From: Pseudomonas viridiflava
GTDB taxonomy: Bacteria > Pseudomonadota > Gammaproteobacteria > Pseudomonadales > Pseudomonadaceae
Assembly (NCBI RefSeq): GCF_900580675.1
Contig: NZ_UTBG01000039.1
Span: forward strand, 1 to 47,728
Direction of reading: 5' to 3'
Length of the DNA stretch: 47,728 bases
Both the position numbers and the translations under genes were made by a program. Below the pieces are notes generated by a model. That model was not told where the DNA came from. It worked only from the letters and a program-made list of their open reading frames with translations, and searched no databases. Positions 7,484 to 18,574 of this stretch are shown here, in pieces (position 1 is the stretch's first letter; every line of letters starts with the position of its first letter).

Positions 7484-10400
7484 CTACAGCAGCAGTCGCC
7501 TGAAGCCTTCCACCGGCAACGGTCGGCTGTGCAGGTAACCCTGGTACAAGTGGCAACCAAGCCCCTGCAAAAAGGCCAGCTGCTCCAGGGTCTCCACGCC
7601 TTCGGCAATCACTTCCAGGTTCAAACTGCGCGCCATTGCCACAATGGCGCGGATGATTTCTGCGTCGTTAGGGTCATGGGTCGCGTCACGCACAAATGAC
7701 TGGTCTATTTTCAGCGCATCCACCGGCAGGCGCTTGAGGTAGGTCAGTGACGAATAGCCGGTGCCGAAGTCATCCATGGCAAAACTGATGCCGAGCTTTT
7801 TCAGGCGGCGCATTTTGCTGATGGTGTCGTCCAGGTTCTGAATAACGATGCCTTCGGTGATCTCCAGCTTCAACAACGTAAAGGGCAGTTGATGGGTGCG
7901 CAGGCTGCGTTCCACCCGTTCGACAAAGTCGTTCTGGCGAAACTGGCGGGGGCTGATGTTGACGCACAGGCTGAAATTCAGCGGGTCGACCAGGCCGTCG
8001 GCGATCAATTGGGCAAAGGTTGCGCAGGCTTCGTCGAGGATCCAGGTGCCTACCTCAAGGATCAGCCCACTGTCTTCCAGCACCTTGATGAATTCAGTCG
8101 GCGACTGTGCGCCGAGCTGCGGATGTTGCCAGCGCACCAGGGCTTCGGCACCGACGATCCGGTTGCCGCGAGCATCCACTTGTGGCTGGTAATTCACGCT
8201 GAACTCGCCGCGGGACAAGGCCAGGCGCAAATCGGTTTCCATGCGCAGCCGCTCGCTGGCGGTCTTCTGCATGCTGTTGTGGAACATCTGCGTGGTGTTG
8301 CGCCCCGAATCCTTGGCGCGGTAAAGGGCGATGTCGGCACGCTTGAGCAGGTCGGCCGGGGTCGAACCGTGGTCGGGAATCAGTGCCACACCAATGCTCG
8401 GGGTGACCTGCAAGCGCTGGCCATCAAGGAACATCGGTTCCGAGAGCAATTCGCGTAGGGTGTCAGCCAGTTCCTGCACCTGGGCGCTGACCTGCGCGCG
8501 CGTGCCGTCCAGGCCGCTGAGCAGTACCACGAACTCGTCACCGCCCAGGCGCGCCACCGTGTCCTCCATGCGTACGCTGGCTTCCAGGCGCGCGGTGACG
8601 ATTTTCAGCACGGTGTCACCCACCGGGTGGCCGAGGGAATCGTTGATGTGCTTGAAGTGGTCGAGGTCGAGAAACAACAACGCGCCGCGCAGGTTGTGGC
8701 GCTTGAGCAGGGCAATCTGCTGGCTCAGCCGGTCCATCAGCAGGGCGCGGTTGGGCAGGTTGGTCAGCGGGTCGTGATAGGCCAGGTGGCGGATCTGCGC
8801 CTGGGCGTTTTTCAACAGGCTCACATCCCGCGCGGTCAGCAGCAGGCACGGGGTTTCGTTAAGCGTGATTGGCTCGACCGAGACTTCCACCGCCAGCACT
8901 TCACCGCGCTTGTTGTGCCAGAGCATTTCCAGGTGATGAATGCGCCCTTTGATCTGCAGTTCGGCCAGCAGTGCCGAACGCTGGTTTTCATCGGCCCAGA
9001 TGCCGATCTGGTACAGCGTGAGGCCGATGGCTTCTTCGGCGCGGTAGCCGGTGAGTCGGCAGAAGCCGTCGTTGACCTCTACGTAACGGCCGGTGTCACG
9101 CTCGGTGATGGAAATCGCGTCGGGGCTGGAATGGAAGGCCTTGGCGAATTTCTCTTCGCTGGCCTTCAGGGCGGCCTCCGAGCGCTGCTGCTGGGTGATG
9201 TCGCGCAGGGTGGTGACGATGCACGGCAAATCGCCGACCTTGATCAGCCGGCTGGAAATCACGCAGGTCAGGGCTCGGCCGTTCTTGTGGTGCACCACGA
9301 TAGCCACATTGCTCAGCGCTTGTTCGCGAATGACCCGCTCAATTCGCTGAAGGCGCTTGCTCGACTCGTCCCACAGGCCGATCTGCTCGGCGCTTTTGTC
9401 GATGATTTCGGCTGCCGTCCAGCCGAAGGTCAGGGTAAAGGCCGGGTTGATTTCGATAAACGCGCCACTGTCCAGGCCGGTGACACAGATCGGGTCGGGG
9501 CTGGCCTGGAACAGGCTGGCGAATTTTTCTTCGGAGGCGCTCAGGCGTTGTTCACGCTCGACCTGGTCGGTGATGTCCAGCAGGGTGCCGGCCATGCGAA
9601 CCGGTGCGCCCTCGTCGTCGCGGTAGAGGCGGGCGCGGCTTTCCAGGTAGCGCGAGCTGCCGTCCTCTATCTGTACGCGGTACGTCAGCTGGTAGTTGCC
9701 GGCCGGGCCTTCGCGCAAGGTGCGATAGGCGTTGCGCATGTTTTCGCGCTCTTCATTGGGCATGCCCTCGAAAAATGCCTCGAAGAATTCGTGGAAAGGC
9801 TCGGGCGGCAGGCCGTGCAATTGGGCTGCGCGCGCCGAGCCGTAGAGCATGCCGCTGGGGATGTGCCAGTCCCAGGTGCCCAGTTGCGCGGAGTCCAGCG
9901 CCAGGTCGAGGCGTTCCTGGCTGTCCTTGAGGGCCTGCTCGGCGTTTTTGCGTTCGGTGGTGTCGAGGAAGGTGCTGAGCAAATACGCCTCGCCCTCCAG
10001 TTCGACCTTCTGCGCGCTGAGCGTGCCGTCGTGAATCTGGCCATTACTGGCGCAGAACTGCACTTCCATGGTGATGGGCTGATTCTTGCGCTGGGTCGCC
10101 TTGACCAGCTGCGCGCGCTGTTCCGGGTGGCGCCACAGGCCCAGGTCCAGGGTGGTGCGGCCAATCGCGTCGGCCAGCGGCCAGCCGAAGAGCATCTCGA
10201 AATACTGGTTGGCTTCGCTGATCAGGCCGTCGGACTGCCGTGTGAGTAACACCATGTTGGGGCACAGGTGAAACAGCGTGGCGAAGCGTTTTTCGGAGTG
10301 GCTGAGGGCATGTTCGCGCTCGCGCTGGCGGGTGGTCTCGCGGATCACTCCGATCATGCGGCGCCGGCCAGTCTTGTCAGGTGCCAGGCTGCCGTTGATT

Positions 10401-10783
10401 TCCAGCCAGTGATGGCTGCCATCCGGCCACTGGATATGGTGGTGCATGGCCTGCTCGAATGGCTCGCCCGCCAGCACCGCGTGAAAGGCCCGCACCACGC
10501 GGGCGCGGTCCTGCGGCGCGAGCAGGTCAAGGTAGTCCAGGTCATTGGGCAGTGGTTGACGCGGGTCGAAACCGAACAGCGCCTGGGTACCGCGTGACCA
10601 ACTGATCCTTCCGGTATCGATTTCCCAGCACCATGCGCCGAGCCGGGCAGCGTTCAAGGCTGCCAGCAACTGCGGGGCGCTGTCCCAGCTTTGCTCCGCC
10701 TCTTGAGGGTCAAGGGCGTAGATGCGTGGCAGGGGCGGCACGGGATCGGCGGGGTTGCGCATTATCAAAGGGCCTTCGCTCAA
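7484..10783 (-). CDS. Five-PAS GGDEF-EAL cyclic-di-GMP protein
   Basis: This 1099-residue protein should make and/or break cyclic-di-GMP. Five PAS sensor domains occupy roughly residues 38-155, 163-285, 290-415, 420-540 and 545-665. Several are joined by helical linkers of the form SEEKFA-F-SPD. The diguanylate cyclase domain has an intact GGDEF at 747-751. The phosphodiesterase domain has EAL at 880-882 followed by DDFGTGYSSL and LKIDQSF, so both domains look catalytically competent. There is no membrane segment, so sensing is probably cytoplasmic (redox, oxygen or small ligand). An ATG seven codons further in is an alternative start. The net activity cannot be read from sequence. Confidence 0.95.
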   Translation of the reverse strand: MSEGPLIMRNPADPVPPLPRIYALDPQEAEQSWDSAPQLLAALNAARLGAWCWEIDTGRISWSRGTQALFGFDPRQPLPNDLDYLDLLAPQDRARVVRAFHAVLAGEPFEQAMHHHIQWPDGSHHWLEINGSLAPDKTGRRRMIGVIRETTRQREREHALSHSEKRFATLFHLCPNMVLLTRQSDGLISEANQYFEMLFGWPLADAIGRTTLDLGLWRHPEQRAQLVKATQRKNQPITMEVQFCASNGQIHDGTLSAQKVELEGEAYLLSTFLDTTERKNAEQALKDSQERLDLALDSAQLGTWDWHIPSGMLYGSARAAQLHGLPPEPFHEFFEAFFEGMPNEERENMRNAYRTLREGPAGNYQLTYRVQIEDGSSRYLESRARLYRDDEGAPVRMAGTLLDITDQVEREQRLSASEEKFASLFQASPDPICVTGLDSGAFIEINPAFTLTFGWTAAEIIDKSAEQIGLWDESSKRLQRIERVIREQALSNVAIVVHHKNGRALTCVISSRLIKVGDLPCIVTTLRDITQQQRSEAALKASEEKFAKAFHSSPDAISITERDTGRYVEVNDGFCRLTGYRAEEAIGLTLYQIGIWADENQRSALLAELQIKGRIHHLEMLWHNKRGEVLAVEVSVEPITLNETPCLLLTARDVSLLKNAQAQIRHLAYHDPLTNLPNRALLMDRLSQQIALLKRHNLRGALLFLDLDHFKHINDSLGHPVGDTVLKIVTARLEASVRMEDTVARLGGDEFVVLLSGLDGTRAQVSAQVQELADTLRELLSEPMFLDGQRLQVTPSIGVALIPDHGSTPADLLKRADIALYRAKDSGRNTTQMFHNSMQKTASERLRMETDLRLALSRGEFSVNYQPQVDARGNRIVGAEALVRWQHPQLGAQSPTEFIKVLEDSGLILEVGTWILDEACATFAQLIADGLVDPLNFSLCVNISPRQFRQNDFVERVERSLRTHQLPFTLLKLEITEGIVIQNLDDTISKMRRLKKLGISFAMDDFGTGYSSLTYLKRLPVDALKIDQSFVRDATHDPNDAEIIRAIVAMARSLNLEVIAEGVETLEQLAFLQGLGCHLYQGYLHSRPLPVEGFRRLLL

Positions 10784-10828
10784 TGGGCGTTCGGCGCGGT
10801 TTTATTCAGACCTTGAGGCCGCACAGCT

Positions 10829-11719
10829 TCATGCCGGAATCCCTGGCAGATCGACGTGTGCATCCAATAGGCTCATGAAAGCCCGCGCAGCATTCGACAG
10901 CGTCCTTTCGGTGTGCACGATATAGCCTAGCTGGCGACTGAGCTGTATGCCCGGCAAAGCGATACTTGCCACCTGATCATCGAGCATGGTGCGCGGCAGC
11001 ACGCTCCAGGCCAAGCCGATCGACACCATCATTTTTATAGTTTCCAGGTAGTTAGTGCTCATCGCGATGTTCGGCGTCAGGCCCTGGGCCTCGAACAGGC
11101 GGCTGACAATATGGTGCGTAAAGGTATTGCCGCCCGGGAAAACCGCCGGGTGCCGGGCAATATCGGCCAGGTTAACCTTGCCGTTGGTCGTCAGGCTGTG
11201 CTCCGGTGCCACCACGAAATCCAGCGGGTCGTCCCACACCGGCGTTGCCCGCACCAGGTTGTGCGGGTCGGGTGCCAGGGTGATCACCGCCACTTCGGCG
11301 CGGCCATGGAGGATTTCTTCGTAGGCCACTTCCGAATCCAGGAACTGAATATCCAGCGCCACGTTCGGGTATTCGCGGGTAAACGTGCGCAGCACCGGCG
11401 GCAGGCGGTGCAGGCCGATATGGTGGCTGGTGGCCAAAGTCAGGCGGCCGCTGACTTCACCGGTGAGGTTGGTCAGGGCGCGGCGGGTGTCGTCCAGCAC
11501 ATTCAGAATCTGATAGGCGCGCGGCAACAGGGCCCGGCCGGCTTCGGTCAAACCGACTTCGCGGCCCAGGCGGTCGAACAAACGTACCTTCAGTTGCTGC
11601 TCGAGGCCGGCGATGCGTTTGCTGATCGCTGGCTGGGTCAAGTGCAGGCGTTCGCCCGCGCCGGAGAAGCTGCCGGTCTCGGCGATGGCGATAAAGGCGT
11701 TGAGGTTGGCCAGATCCAT
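10829..11719 (-). CDS. LysR-type regulator divergent from leuC
   Basis: The 296-residue length is standard for LysR regulators. The N-terminal helix-turn-helix reads MDLANLNAFIAIAETGSFSGAGERLHLTQPAISKRI in pieces typical of the family, followed by a linker helix and a periplasmic-binding-like effector domain. The ATG at 11719 is chosen over an in-frame start at 11749 because MDLANLNAF is where family members begin. It is transcribed away from leuC, with 140 bases between. An ATT-N9-AAT sequence at 11726-11740 fits the LysR T-N11-A half-site style. Control of leuCD or of itself is plausible but not shown; the inducer is unknown. Confidence 0.93.
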   Translation of the reverse strand: MDLANLNAFIAIAETGSFSGAGERLHLTQPAISKRIAGLEQQLKVRLFDRLGREVGLTEAGRALLPRAYQILNVLDDTRRALTNLTGEVSGRLTLATSHHIGLHRLPPVLRTFTREYPNVALDIQFLDSEVAYEEILHGRAEVAVITLAPDPHNLVRATPVWDDPLDFVVAPEHSLTTNGKVNLADIARHPAVFPGGNTFTHHIVSRLFEAQGLTPNIAMSTNYLETIKMMVSIGLAWSVLPRTMLDDQVASIALPGIQLSRQLGYIVHTERTLSNAARAFMSLLDAHVDLPGIPA

Positions 11720-11859
11720 TGTGGTATTCCAGTTGGTAATCCAAAGCATAAAAAATATGAATTTGAGTTATTTAATGTAGCGCCATACCATCAGCCTCAC
11801 AAGCCAAAGGGTTATTGAAAAGCCCGGCATAGAGAAGCACCGCTGATGAGGACCGACTG

Positions 11860-13278
11860 ATGGCCGGCAAGACGCTTTACGACAAGCTTTGGGATTCCCA
11901 TGAAGTGAAACGGCGCGACGATGGCTCGTCGCTGATCTATATCGACCGTCACATCATCCATGAAGTGACCTCGCCTCAAGCGTTCGAAGGCCTGCGACTG
12001 GCCGGGCGCAAGCCCTGGCGCGTCGACTCGATCATCGCCACCCCGGACCACAACGTGCCGACCACCCCGGAGCGCAAGGGCGGTATCGACGCCATCGTCG
12101 ACACTGTGTCGCGCCTTCAGGTGCAGACGCTGGACGACTACTGCGACGAATATGGCATCACCGAATTCAAGATGAATGACGTGCGTCAAGGCATCGTCCA
12201 CGTGATCGGCCCGGAGCAGGGCGCGACCTTGCCCGGCATGACCGTGGTCTGCGGCGACTCCCACACCTCCACCCACGGTGCGTTTGGCGCCCTGGCCCAC
12301 GGCATCGGTACTTCCGAGGTGGAGCATGTGTTCGCCACCCAGTGCCTGGTCGCCAAAAAGATGAAAAACATGCTGGTGCGCGTCGAAGGCAAGCTGCCGT
12401 TCGGCGTGACCGCGAAAGACATCGTGCTCGCGGTGATCGGCAAGATCGGCACCGCCGGTGGTAATGGCCATGCCATCGAATTCGCCGGCAGCGCGATTCG
12501 CGACCTGTCCATCGAAGGCCGCATGACCATCTGCAACATGTCCATCGAAGCCGGTGCGCGCGTTGGCATGGTAGCGGCGGACGAGAAAACCGTTGAATAC
12601 GTAAAAGGTCGCCCTTTTGCACCGGCAGGCGCCGATTGGGACGCCGCCGTAGAAGCCTGGAAAGACTTGGTCTCCGACGCCGATGCGGTGTTCGACACCG
12701 TGGTTGAGCTCGACGCCGCGCAGATCAAGCCGCAAGTCAGCTGGGGCACCTCCCCGGAAATGGTCCTGGCCGTCGACCCAAATGTGCCGGACCCCGCCAA
12801 AGAAACCGACCTGGTCAAGCGCGGTTCCATCGAGCGCGCCTTGAAGTACATGGGGTTGCACGCCAACCAGGCGATTACCGACATCCAGTTGGACCGCGTG
12901 TTTATCGGTTCCTGCACCAACTCGCGGATCGAAGACCTGCGCGCCGCAGCGGTGATCGCCAAGGGCCGCAAAGTCGCTTCGACCATCAAGCAAGCCATCG
13001 TGGTGCCGGGTTCGGGCCTGGTCAAAGCGCAAGCCGAAGCCGAAGGCCTCGACAAGATTTTCCTCGAAGCCGGTTTTGAATGGCGTGAGCCGGGCTGCTC
13101 GATGTGCCTGGCGATGAACCCGGACCGTTTGGAATCGGGCGAGCATTGCGCGTCCACCTCCAACCGTAACTTCGAAGGGCGTCAGGGCGCCGGTGGGCGT
13201 ACTCACCTGGTCAGCCCGGCCATGGCCGCCGCCGCTGCCGTCAACGGTCGTTTCATCGACGTTCGCGAATTGATCTGA
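11860..13278 (+). CDS. leuC: 3-isopropylmalate dehydratase large subunit
   Basis: LeuC with LeuD isomerises 2-isopropylmalate to 3-isopropylmalate in leucine biosynthesis. The 472-residue aconitase-family protein has all three 4Fe-4S ligands: Cys352 in GSCTNSR, and Cys413 and Cys416 in GCSMC. It also has the DNVPTT-type N-terminal block HNVPTTPE and [12 protein letters not shown]. The length is normal. leuD starts 10 bases after the stop codon, so both subunits are co-translated. A divergent LysR gene lies upstream. Confidence 0.98.
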   Translation: MAGKTLYDKLWDSHEVKRRDDGSSLIYIDRHIIHEVTSPQAFEGLRLAGRKPWRVDSIIATPDHNVPTTPERKGGIDAIVDTVSRLQVQTLDDYCDEYGITEFKMNDVRQGIVHVIGPEQGATLPGMTVVCGDSHTSTHGAFGALAHGIGTSEVEHVFATQCLVAKKMKNMLVRVEGKLPFGVTAKDIVLAVIGKIGTAGGNGHAIEFAGSAIRDLSIEGRMTICNMSIEAGARVGMVAADEKTVEYVKGRPFAPAGADWDAAVEAWKDLVSDADAVFDTVVELDAAQIKPQVSWGTSPEMVLAVDPNVPDPAKETDLVKRGSIERALKYMGLHANQAITDIQLDRVFIGSCTNSRIEDLRAAAVIAKGRKVASTIKQAIVVPGSGLVKAQAEAEGLDKIFLEAGFEWREPGCSMCLAMNPDRLESGEHCASTSNRNFEGRQGAGGRTHLVSPAMAAAAAVNGRFIDVRELI

Positions 13279-13288
13279 GGAATACCCG

Positions 13289-13933
13289 ATGAGAGCTTTT
13301 ACCCAACACACAGGTCTTGTCGCGCCGTTGGACCGTGCCAACGTCGACACCGACCAGATCATCCCCAAGCAGTTCTTGAAGTCGATCAAGCGCACCGGTT
13401 TCGGCCCCAACCTGTTCGATGAGTGGCGCTACCTGGACGTGGGCTATGCCTACCAGGACAACTCCAAGCGCCCGTTGAACAAGGATTTCGTGCTAAACGC
13501 CGAGCGTTACCAGGGCGCCAGCGTGCTGTTGGCGCGCGAGAATTTCGGCTGCGGCTCCAGCCGTGAGCACGCGCCGTGGGCCCTGGAAGAATATGGCTTT
13601 CGCAGCATCATCGCGCCGAGCTACGCCGACATTTTCTTCAACAACAGCTTCAAGAACGGCCTGTTGCCGATCATCTTGAGCGATGCCGAAGTGGATGAGC
13701 TGTTCAAGCAAGTGGAAGCTGATGTGGGCTACCAGCTGACCGTCGACCTGGCCGCGCAAACCGTGACCCGACCGGATGGCAAGGTGTATCACTTCGAGGT
13801 GGATGCGTTCCGTAAGCACTGCCTGATCAATGGGCTGGACGATATCGGCCTGACCTTGCAGGACGGCGATGCGATTGCAGCGTTTGAAACCAGGCACCGG
13901 GCGAGCCAGCCCTGGTTGTTTCGCGACGCCTGA
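13289..13933 (+). CDS. leuD: 3-isopropylmalate dehydratase small subunit
   Basis: This 214-residue swivel-domain partner of LeuC contains the family blocks [28 protein letters not shown] and [12 protein letters not shown]. The GSSREHA loop contacts the substrate in the aconitase family. A GAGGAATACCCG ribosome site overlaps the end of leuC. It is followed by a REPIN and not by leuB, so the leu genes are split by a methyltransferase gene. Confidence 0.98.
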   Translation: MRAFTQHTGLVAPLDRANVDTDQIIPKQFLKSIKRTGFGPNLFDEWRYLDVGYAYQDNSKRPLNKDFVLNAERYQGASVLLARENFGCGSSREHAPWALEEYGFRSIIAPSYADIFFNNSFKNGLLPIILSDAEVDELFKQVEADVGYQLTVDLAAQTVTRPDGKVYHFEVDAFRKHCLINGLDDIGLTLQDGDAIAAFETRHRASQPWLFRDA

Positions 13934-13951
13934 TTCTATGTAGACCGGACA

Positions 13952-14046
13952 GGCCCCTTCGCGAGCAAGCCCGCTCCCACATTCGACCGAGTTCCTTCAG
14001 TTGAAATGCAATCAAATGTGGGAGCGGGCTTGCTCGCGAAAGGGCC
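13952..14046. repeat. REPIN doublet 1 (long REP inverted repeat)
   Basis: Left arm 13952-13982 and right arm 14015-14046 are near-perfect inverted copies containing TCGCGAGCAAGCCCGCTCCCACA. They are separated by about 32 unique bases. The same arm sequence recurs at three other intergenic sites in this window. Such elements are non-autonomous copies mobilised by RAYT transposases and form stable hairpins in RNA; no RAYT gene is present here. Confidence 0.93.
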
Positions 14047-14079
14047 AGCAGCAGCAACACAATAACCAGGGACATCATC

Positions 14080-14844
14080 ATGACCACCACCGCCCACACC
14101 CAAGTCGTGCAAAAACAATTCGGCGAGCAAGCCTCGGCCTACCTGAGCAGTGCCGTGCACGCTCAAGGCACCGAATTCGCGCTGCTCCAGGCCGAACTGG
14201 CCGGGCAGGGCGCTGCGCGACTGCTGGACCTGGGTTGCGGTGCCGGGCATGTCAGTTTCCATGTGGCCCCGCTGGTGAAAGAAGTAGTGGCCTACGACCT
14301 GTCCCAGCAAATGCTCGACGTGGTTGCCGGCGCCGCGAAGGATCGCGGCCTGAGCAACATCAGCACCGTGCACGGCGCCGCCGAACGCCTGCCGTTCGCC
14401 GATGGCGAGTTCGACTTCGTGTTCAGCCGTTACTCGGCGCACCACTGGAGCGACCTGGGCCTGGCCCTGCGAGAGGTGCGCCGGGTACTCAAGCCGGGTG
14501 GCGTGGCGGCTTTCGTGGATGTGTTGTCACCGGGTAGCCCGCTGTTGGACACTTACCTGCAAACCGTCGAAGTGCTGCGTGACACCAGCCACGTGCGCGA
14601 TTACGCCGCGGCCGAGTGGATGCAGCAACTCAGCGAGTCCGGTTTGCATGTGCGCAACAGCAGCCGCCAGCGTCTGCGCCTGGAATACACCTCATGGGTC
14701 GAGCGCATGCGTACGCCAGAGGTATTGCGCGCTGCCATCCTTGAGCTGCAAACGGCGATGGGCCAGGAAGTCCGCGATTATTACGAAATTCAAGCCGACG
14801 GCACCTTCAGCACCGACGTGCTGGTGGTGTTTGCCGAACGCTGA
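14080..14844 (+). CDS. Class I SAM-dependent methyltransferase
   Basis: The 254-residue protein carries the SAM-binding motif I LLDLGCGAGHVSFHV near residue 48, an acidic motif II (VVAYDLSQQML) and motif III/IV (FDFVFSRYSAHHW), then LKPGGVAAFVDV. This is the UbiE/Methyltransf_11 type with a cap. It sits between leuD and leuB. That position appears to be conserved in pseudomonads but has no obvious role in leucine synthesis. The substrate is unknown; a small molecule is likely. No secretion signal is visible. Confidence 0.9.
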   Translation: MTTTAHTQVVQKQFGEQASAYLSSAVHAQGTEFALLQAELAGQGAARLLDLGCGAGHVSFHVAPLVKEVVAYDLSQQMLDVVAGAAKDRGLSNISTVHGAAERLPFADGEFDFVFSRYSAHHWSDLGLALREVRRVLKPGGVAAFVDVLSPGSPLLDTYLQTVEVLRDTSHVRDYAAAEWMQQLSESGLHVRNSSRQRLRLEYTSWVERMRTPEVLRAAILELQTAMGQEVRDYYEIQADGTFSTDVLVVFAER

Positions 14845-14897
14845 TTAATTTTTCCCGACCTGCCCACGGGCGGGTCGCTTGATGAAATGAGGAACGC

Positions 14898-15980
<1,083 letters not shown>

Positions 15981-16044
15981 TCTCTCGTGCCCGCTGGCAG
16001 TTGTTGCTGCAAGGCGGCCCACTTTTTAACAAGGTGTAGTTGCG

Positions 16045-17157
16045 ATGAAACGTGTAGGTCTGATCGGTTGGCGCGGTATGGTCGGTTCCGTGCTCATGCA
16101 GCGGATGCTGGAAGAGCAGGATTTCGATCTTATTGAGCCGGTGTTTTTCACCACTTCGAACGTGGGTGGCCAAGGGCCGTCCGTGGGCAAGGATATTGCC
16201 CCGCTCAAGGACGCCTACAGCATCGAAGAGTTGAAGACCCTCGATGTGATTTTGACCTGCCAGGGCGGCGACTACACCAGCGAAGTGTTCCCCAAGCTGC
16301 GTGAAGCCGGCTGGCAGGGTTACTGGATCGACGCCGCCTCGAGCCTGCGCATGCAGGACGACGCCGTGATCATCCTCGACCCGGTCAACCGCAAGGTCAT
16401 CGACCAGCAACTGGATGCCGGCACCAAGAACTACGTCGGCGGCAACTGCACCGTCAGCCTGATGCTGATGGGCCTGGGCGGCCTGTTCGAAGCCGGCCTG
16501 GTCGAGTGGATGAGCGCCATGACCTATCAGGCAGCGTCCGGCGCGGGCGCGCAGAACATGCGCGAGCTGATCAAGCAAATGGGCGCGACTCACGCGGCTG
16601 TCGCCGATCAACTGGCCGACCCGGCCAGCGCGATCCTCGACATCGACCGCCGTGTGGCCGAAGCCATGCGCAGCGACGCCTACCCGACCGAAAACTTCGG
16701 CGTGCCATTGGCCGGTAGCCTGATCCCGTGGATCGACAAAGAGCTGCCGAACGGCCAGAGCCGAGAAGAGTGGAAGGCGCAGGCCGAGACCAACAAGATT
16801 CTGGGTCGCTTCAAGAACCCGATCCCGGTGGATGGTATCTGCGTGCGCATCGGCGCCATGCGCTGCCACAGCCAGGCGTTGACCATCAAATTGAACAAAG
16901 ATGTGCCGATTGCCGATATCGAAGGGCTGATCAGCCAGCACAACCCATGGGTCAAGCTGGTGCCGAACAACCGTGATATCAGCATGCAGGAGCTGAGCCC
17001 GACCAAGGTGACCGGCACCCTGAATGTACCGGTTGGCCGTCTGCGCAAATTGAATATGGGGAGCCAGTTCCTCGGCGCGTTTACAGTGGGCGACCAGTTG
17101 CTGTGGGGCGCGGCCGAACCGCTGCGTCGCATGCTGCGGATCTTGCTGGAGCGTTGA
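16045..17157 (+). CDS. asd: Aspartate-semialdehyde dehydrogenase
   Basis: Asd reduces aspartyl-phosphate to aspartate semialdehyde with NADPH, feeding Lys, Met, Thr and diaminopimelate synthesis. The 370-residue protein is the gamma-proteobacterial long type: [14 protein letters not shown] nucleotide-binding start, and the catalytic Cys in [10 protein letters not shown]. The conserved [13 protein letters not shown] and [14 protein letters not shown] blocks are present. It ends at a strong terminator (17176-17210), separating it from the paralogue downstream. Confidence 0.98.
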   Translation: MKRVGLIGWRGMVGSVLMQRMLEEQDFDLIEPVFFTTSNVGGQGPSVGKDIAPLKDAYSIEELKTLDVILTCQGGDYTSEVFPKLREAGWQGYWIDAASSLRMQDDAVIILDPVNRKVIDQQLDAGTKNYVGGNCTVSLMLMGLGGLFEAGLVEWMSAMTYQAASGAGAQNMRELIKQMGATHAAVADQLADPASAILDIDRRVAEAMRSDAYPTENFGVPLAGSLIPWIDKELPNGQSREEWKAQAETNKILGRFKNPIPVDGICVRIGAMRCHSQALTIKLNKDVPIADIEGLISQHNPWVKLVPNNRDISMQELSPTKVTGTLNVPVGRLRKLNMGSQFLGAFTVGDQLLWGAAEPLRRMLRILLER

Positions 17158-17175
17158 TCGCTGCTGGCAAGCAAG

Positions 17176-17210
17176 AAACCCGCGTTCTGGTGACAGGCGC
17201 GGGTTTTTTT
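17176..17210 (+). terminator. Rho-independent terminator of asd
   Basis: Arms AAACCCGCG (17176-17184) and CGCGGGTTT (17198-17206) are followed by a run of T bases up to 17210. It lies 19 bases after the asd stop codon. Confidence 0.93.
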
Positions 17211-17220
17211 GTTCTTTAGG

Positions 17221-17312
17221 GCCTCATCGCAGGCAAGCCAGCTCCCACATTCGATCGCATTTCAACGGTGAGACCCGGCCAAGTGTGGGAGCGGGCTTGC
17301 CCGCGATGAGGC
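17221..17312. repeat. REPIN doublet 2
   Basis: The arms GCCTCATCGC-GGCAAGC-GCTCCCACA and the inverted TGTGGGAGCGGGCTTGCCCGCGATGAGGC face each other across about 35 bases. The right arm matches the consensus of the other doublets; the left arm has diverged (AGCCAGCTCCC). It lies directly after the asd terminator. Confidence 0.9.
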
Positions 17313-17403
17313 CAGCAGCCCCACCACACACCTCAGGCGAATTGCCTCACCCCCAACCACCCGGTAAAGTGCCGCTCCCCCCGCAATGCCCGAGGCAGCC
17401 CCC

Positions 17404-18414
17404 ATGACCCAGACCTTTGAAATCGCCGTGATCGGCGCCACCGGCACTGTTGGCGAAACCCTGGTGCAGATCCTCGAAGAGCTGAATTTCCCGGTGGGCA
17501 CCCTGTATCTGCTGGCGGGCAGCAACTCGGCCGGTGCCTCCGTGCCGTTTCGTGGCAAGAACGTGCGGGTCAGGGAAGTCGACGAATTCGACTTCAGCAA
17601 GGCACAGCTGGCGTTCTTCGCGGCGGGCCCAGCGGTAACCTTGAGCTTCGCCCCGCGCGCCACCGCCGCCGGTTGCTCGGTGATCGATCTGTCCGGCGCG
17701 TTGCCGGCCGATCAGGCACCGCAAGTGGTGCCGGAAGCCAATGCGCACATTCTCAAGGGTTTGAAAAAGCCCTTCCAGCTCGGCAGCCCAAGCCCGTCCG
17801 CCACCAACCTGGCAGTGGTCCTGGCGCCATTGCGCGGTGTGCTGGATATCCAGCGCGTCAGCGTAACGGCCAACCTGGCCGTATCCGCCCAGGGCCGCGA
17901 AGCCGTCAGCGAGTTGGCCCGGCAAACCGCCGAGCTGCTGAATGTGCGCCCGCTGGAGCCGCAGTTCTTTGATCGGCAGATGGCTTTCAATCTCCTGGCA
18001 CAAGTCGGAAAGCCAGACGCCCAAGGTCATACCGACTTGGAGAAAAGGCTGATACACGAGCTGCGCGCAGTACTGGAAACTCCTTTGCTGAAGATTTCCG
18101 CGACGTGCGTTCAAGCCCCGGTGTTTTTTGGCGATAGCCTGACTGTGTCCCTGCAATTGGGTGCAGCGGTCGACCTTGCCGCCGTCAACCGTGCACTCGA
18201 TGCCGCGCCCGGTATCGAGCTGGTTGACGAGGGCGACTATCCGACTGCCGTGGGCGATGCGGTGGGCCAGGATGTAGTCTATGTTGGCCGGGTGCGTGCG
18301 GGCGTGGATGACCCGGCGGAACTAAATCTGTGGCTGACGTCAGATAACGTACGCAAAGGCGCCGCACTCAATGCAGTGCAGCTGGCGCAGTTGTTGATAA
18401 AAGGCCTTGCGTAA
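17404..18414 (+). CDS. usg: Usg-like aspartate-semialdehyde dehydrogenase paralogue
   Basis: This 336-residue protein has the Asd fold: IAVIGATGTVGETLVQIL nucleotide-binding start and SNSAGASVPFRGK. The position of the catalytic Cys (NCT in Asd) reads SPSATNLAVVL, so Cys is replaced by Ala. That loss is the mark of the Usg family, so dehydrogenase activity is unlikely and its role is unknown. The ATG at 17404 is preferred to one 18 bases upstream because the nucleotide-binding strand follows it directly. It precedes fimV, as it precedes truA-region genes in enterics. Confidence 0.9.
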   Translation: MTQTFEIAVIGATGTVGETLVQILEELNFPVGTLYLLAGSNSAGASVPFRGKNVRVREVDEFDFSKAQLAFFAAGPAVTLSFAPRATAAGCSVIDLSGALPADQAPQVVPEANAHILKGLKKPFQLGSPSPSATNLAVVLAPLRGVLDIQRVSVTANLAVSAQGREAVSELARQTAELLNVRPLEPQFFDRQMAFNLLAQVGKPDAQGHTDLEKRLIHELRAVLETPLLKISATCVQAPVFFGDSLTVSLQLGAAVDLAAVNRALDAAPGIELVDEGDYPTAVGDAVGQDVVYVGRVRAGVDDPAELNLWLTSDNVRKGAALNAVQLAQLLIKGLA

Positions 18415-18574
18415 AAGATACTTGGCGGCAATTTGTAGATTGATTCTAGCCAGGCGCTATGCTTGGCCGAAGCGGAACAGAAGCGTGTCGGTGACCTATC
18501 GGCTCGCCATGCCTTATGGCAGCGGTTACCAACCTTCTCGCAGGCCGGGGAGTGTTCAGACAAAGGATGAGGCT

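Noticed and set aside
8627..10249. Long plus-strand open frame of 540 codons opposite the GGDEF-EAL gene
   Set aside because: It is a GC-rich shadow frame. The minus strand encodes unmistakable PAS, GGDEF and EAL motifs, and the plus-strand product shows no domain.
11812..13410. Minus-strand open frame of 532 codons over leuC
   Set aside because: leuC has all family motifs and iron-sulfur ligands on the plus strand. The antisense product is Gly/His/Arg-rich with no recognisable features.
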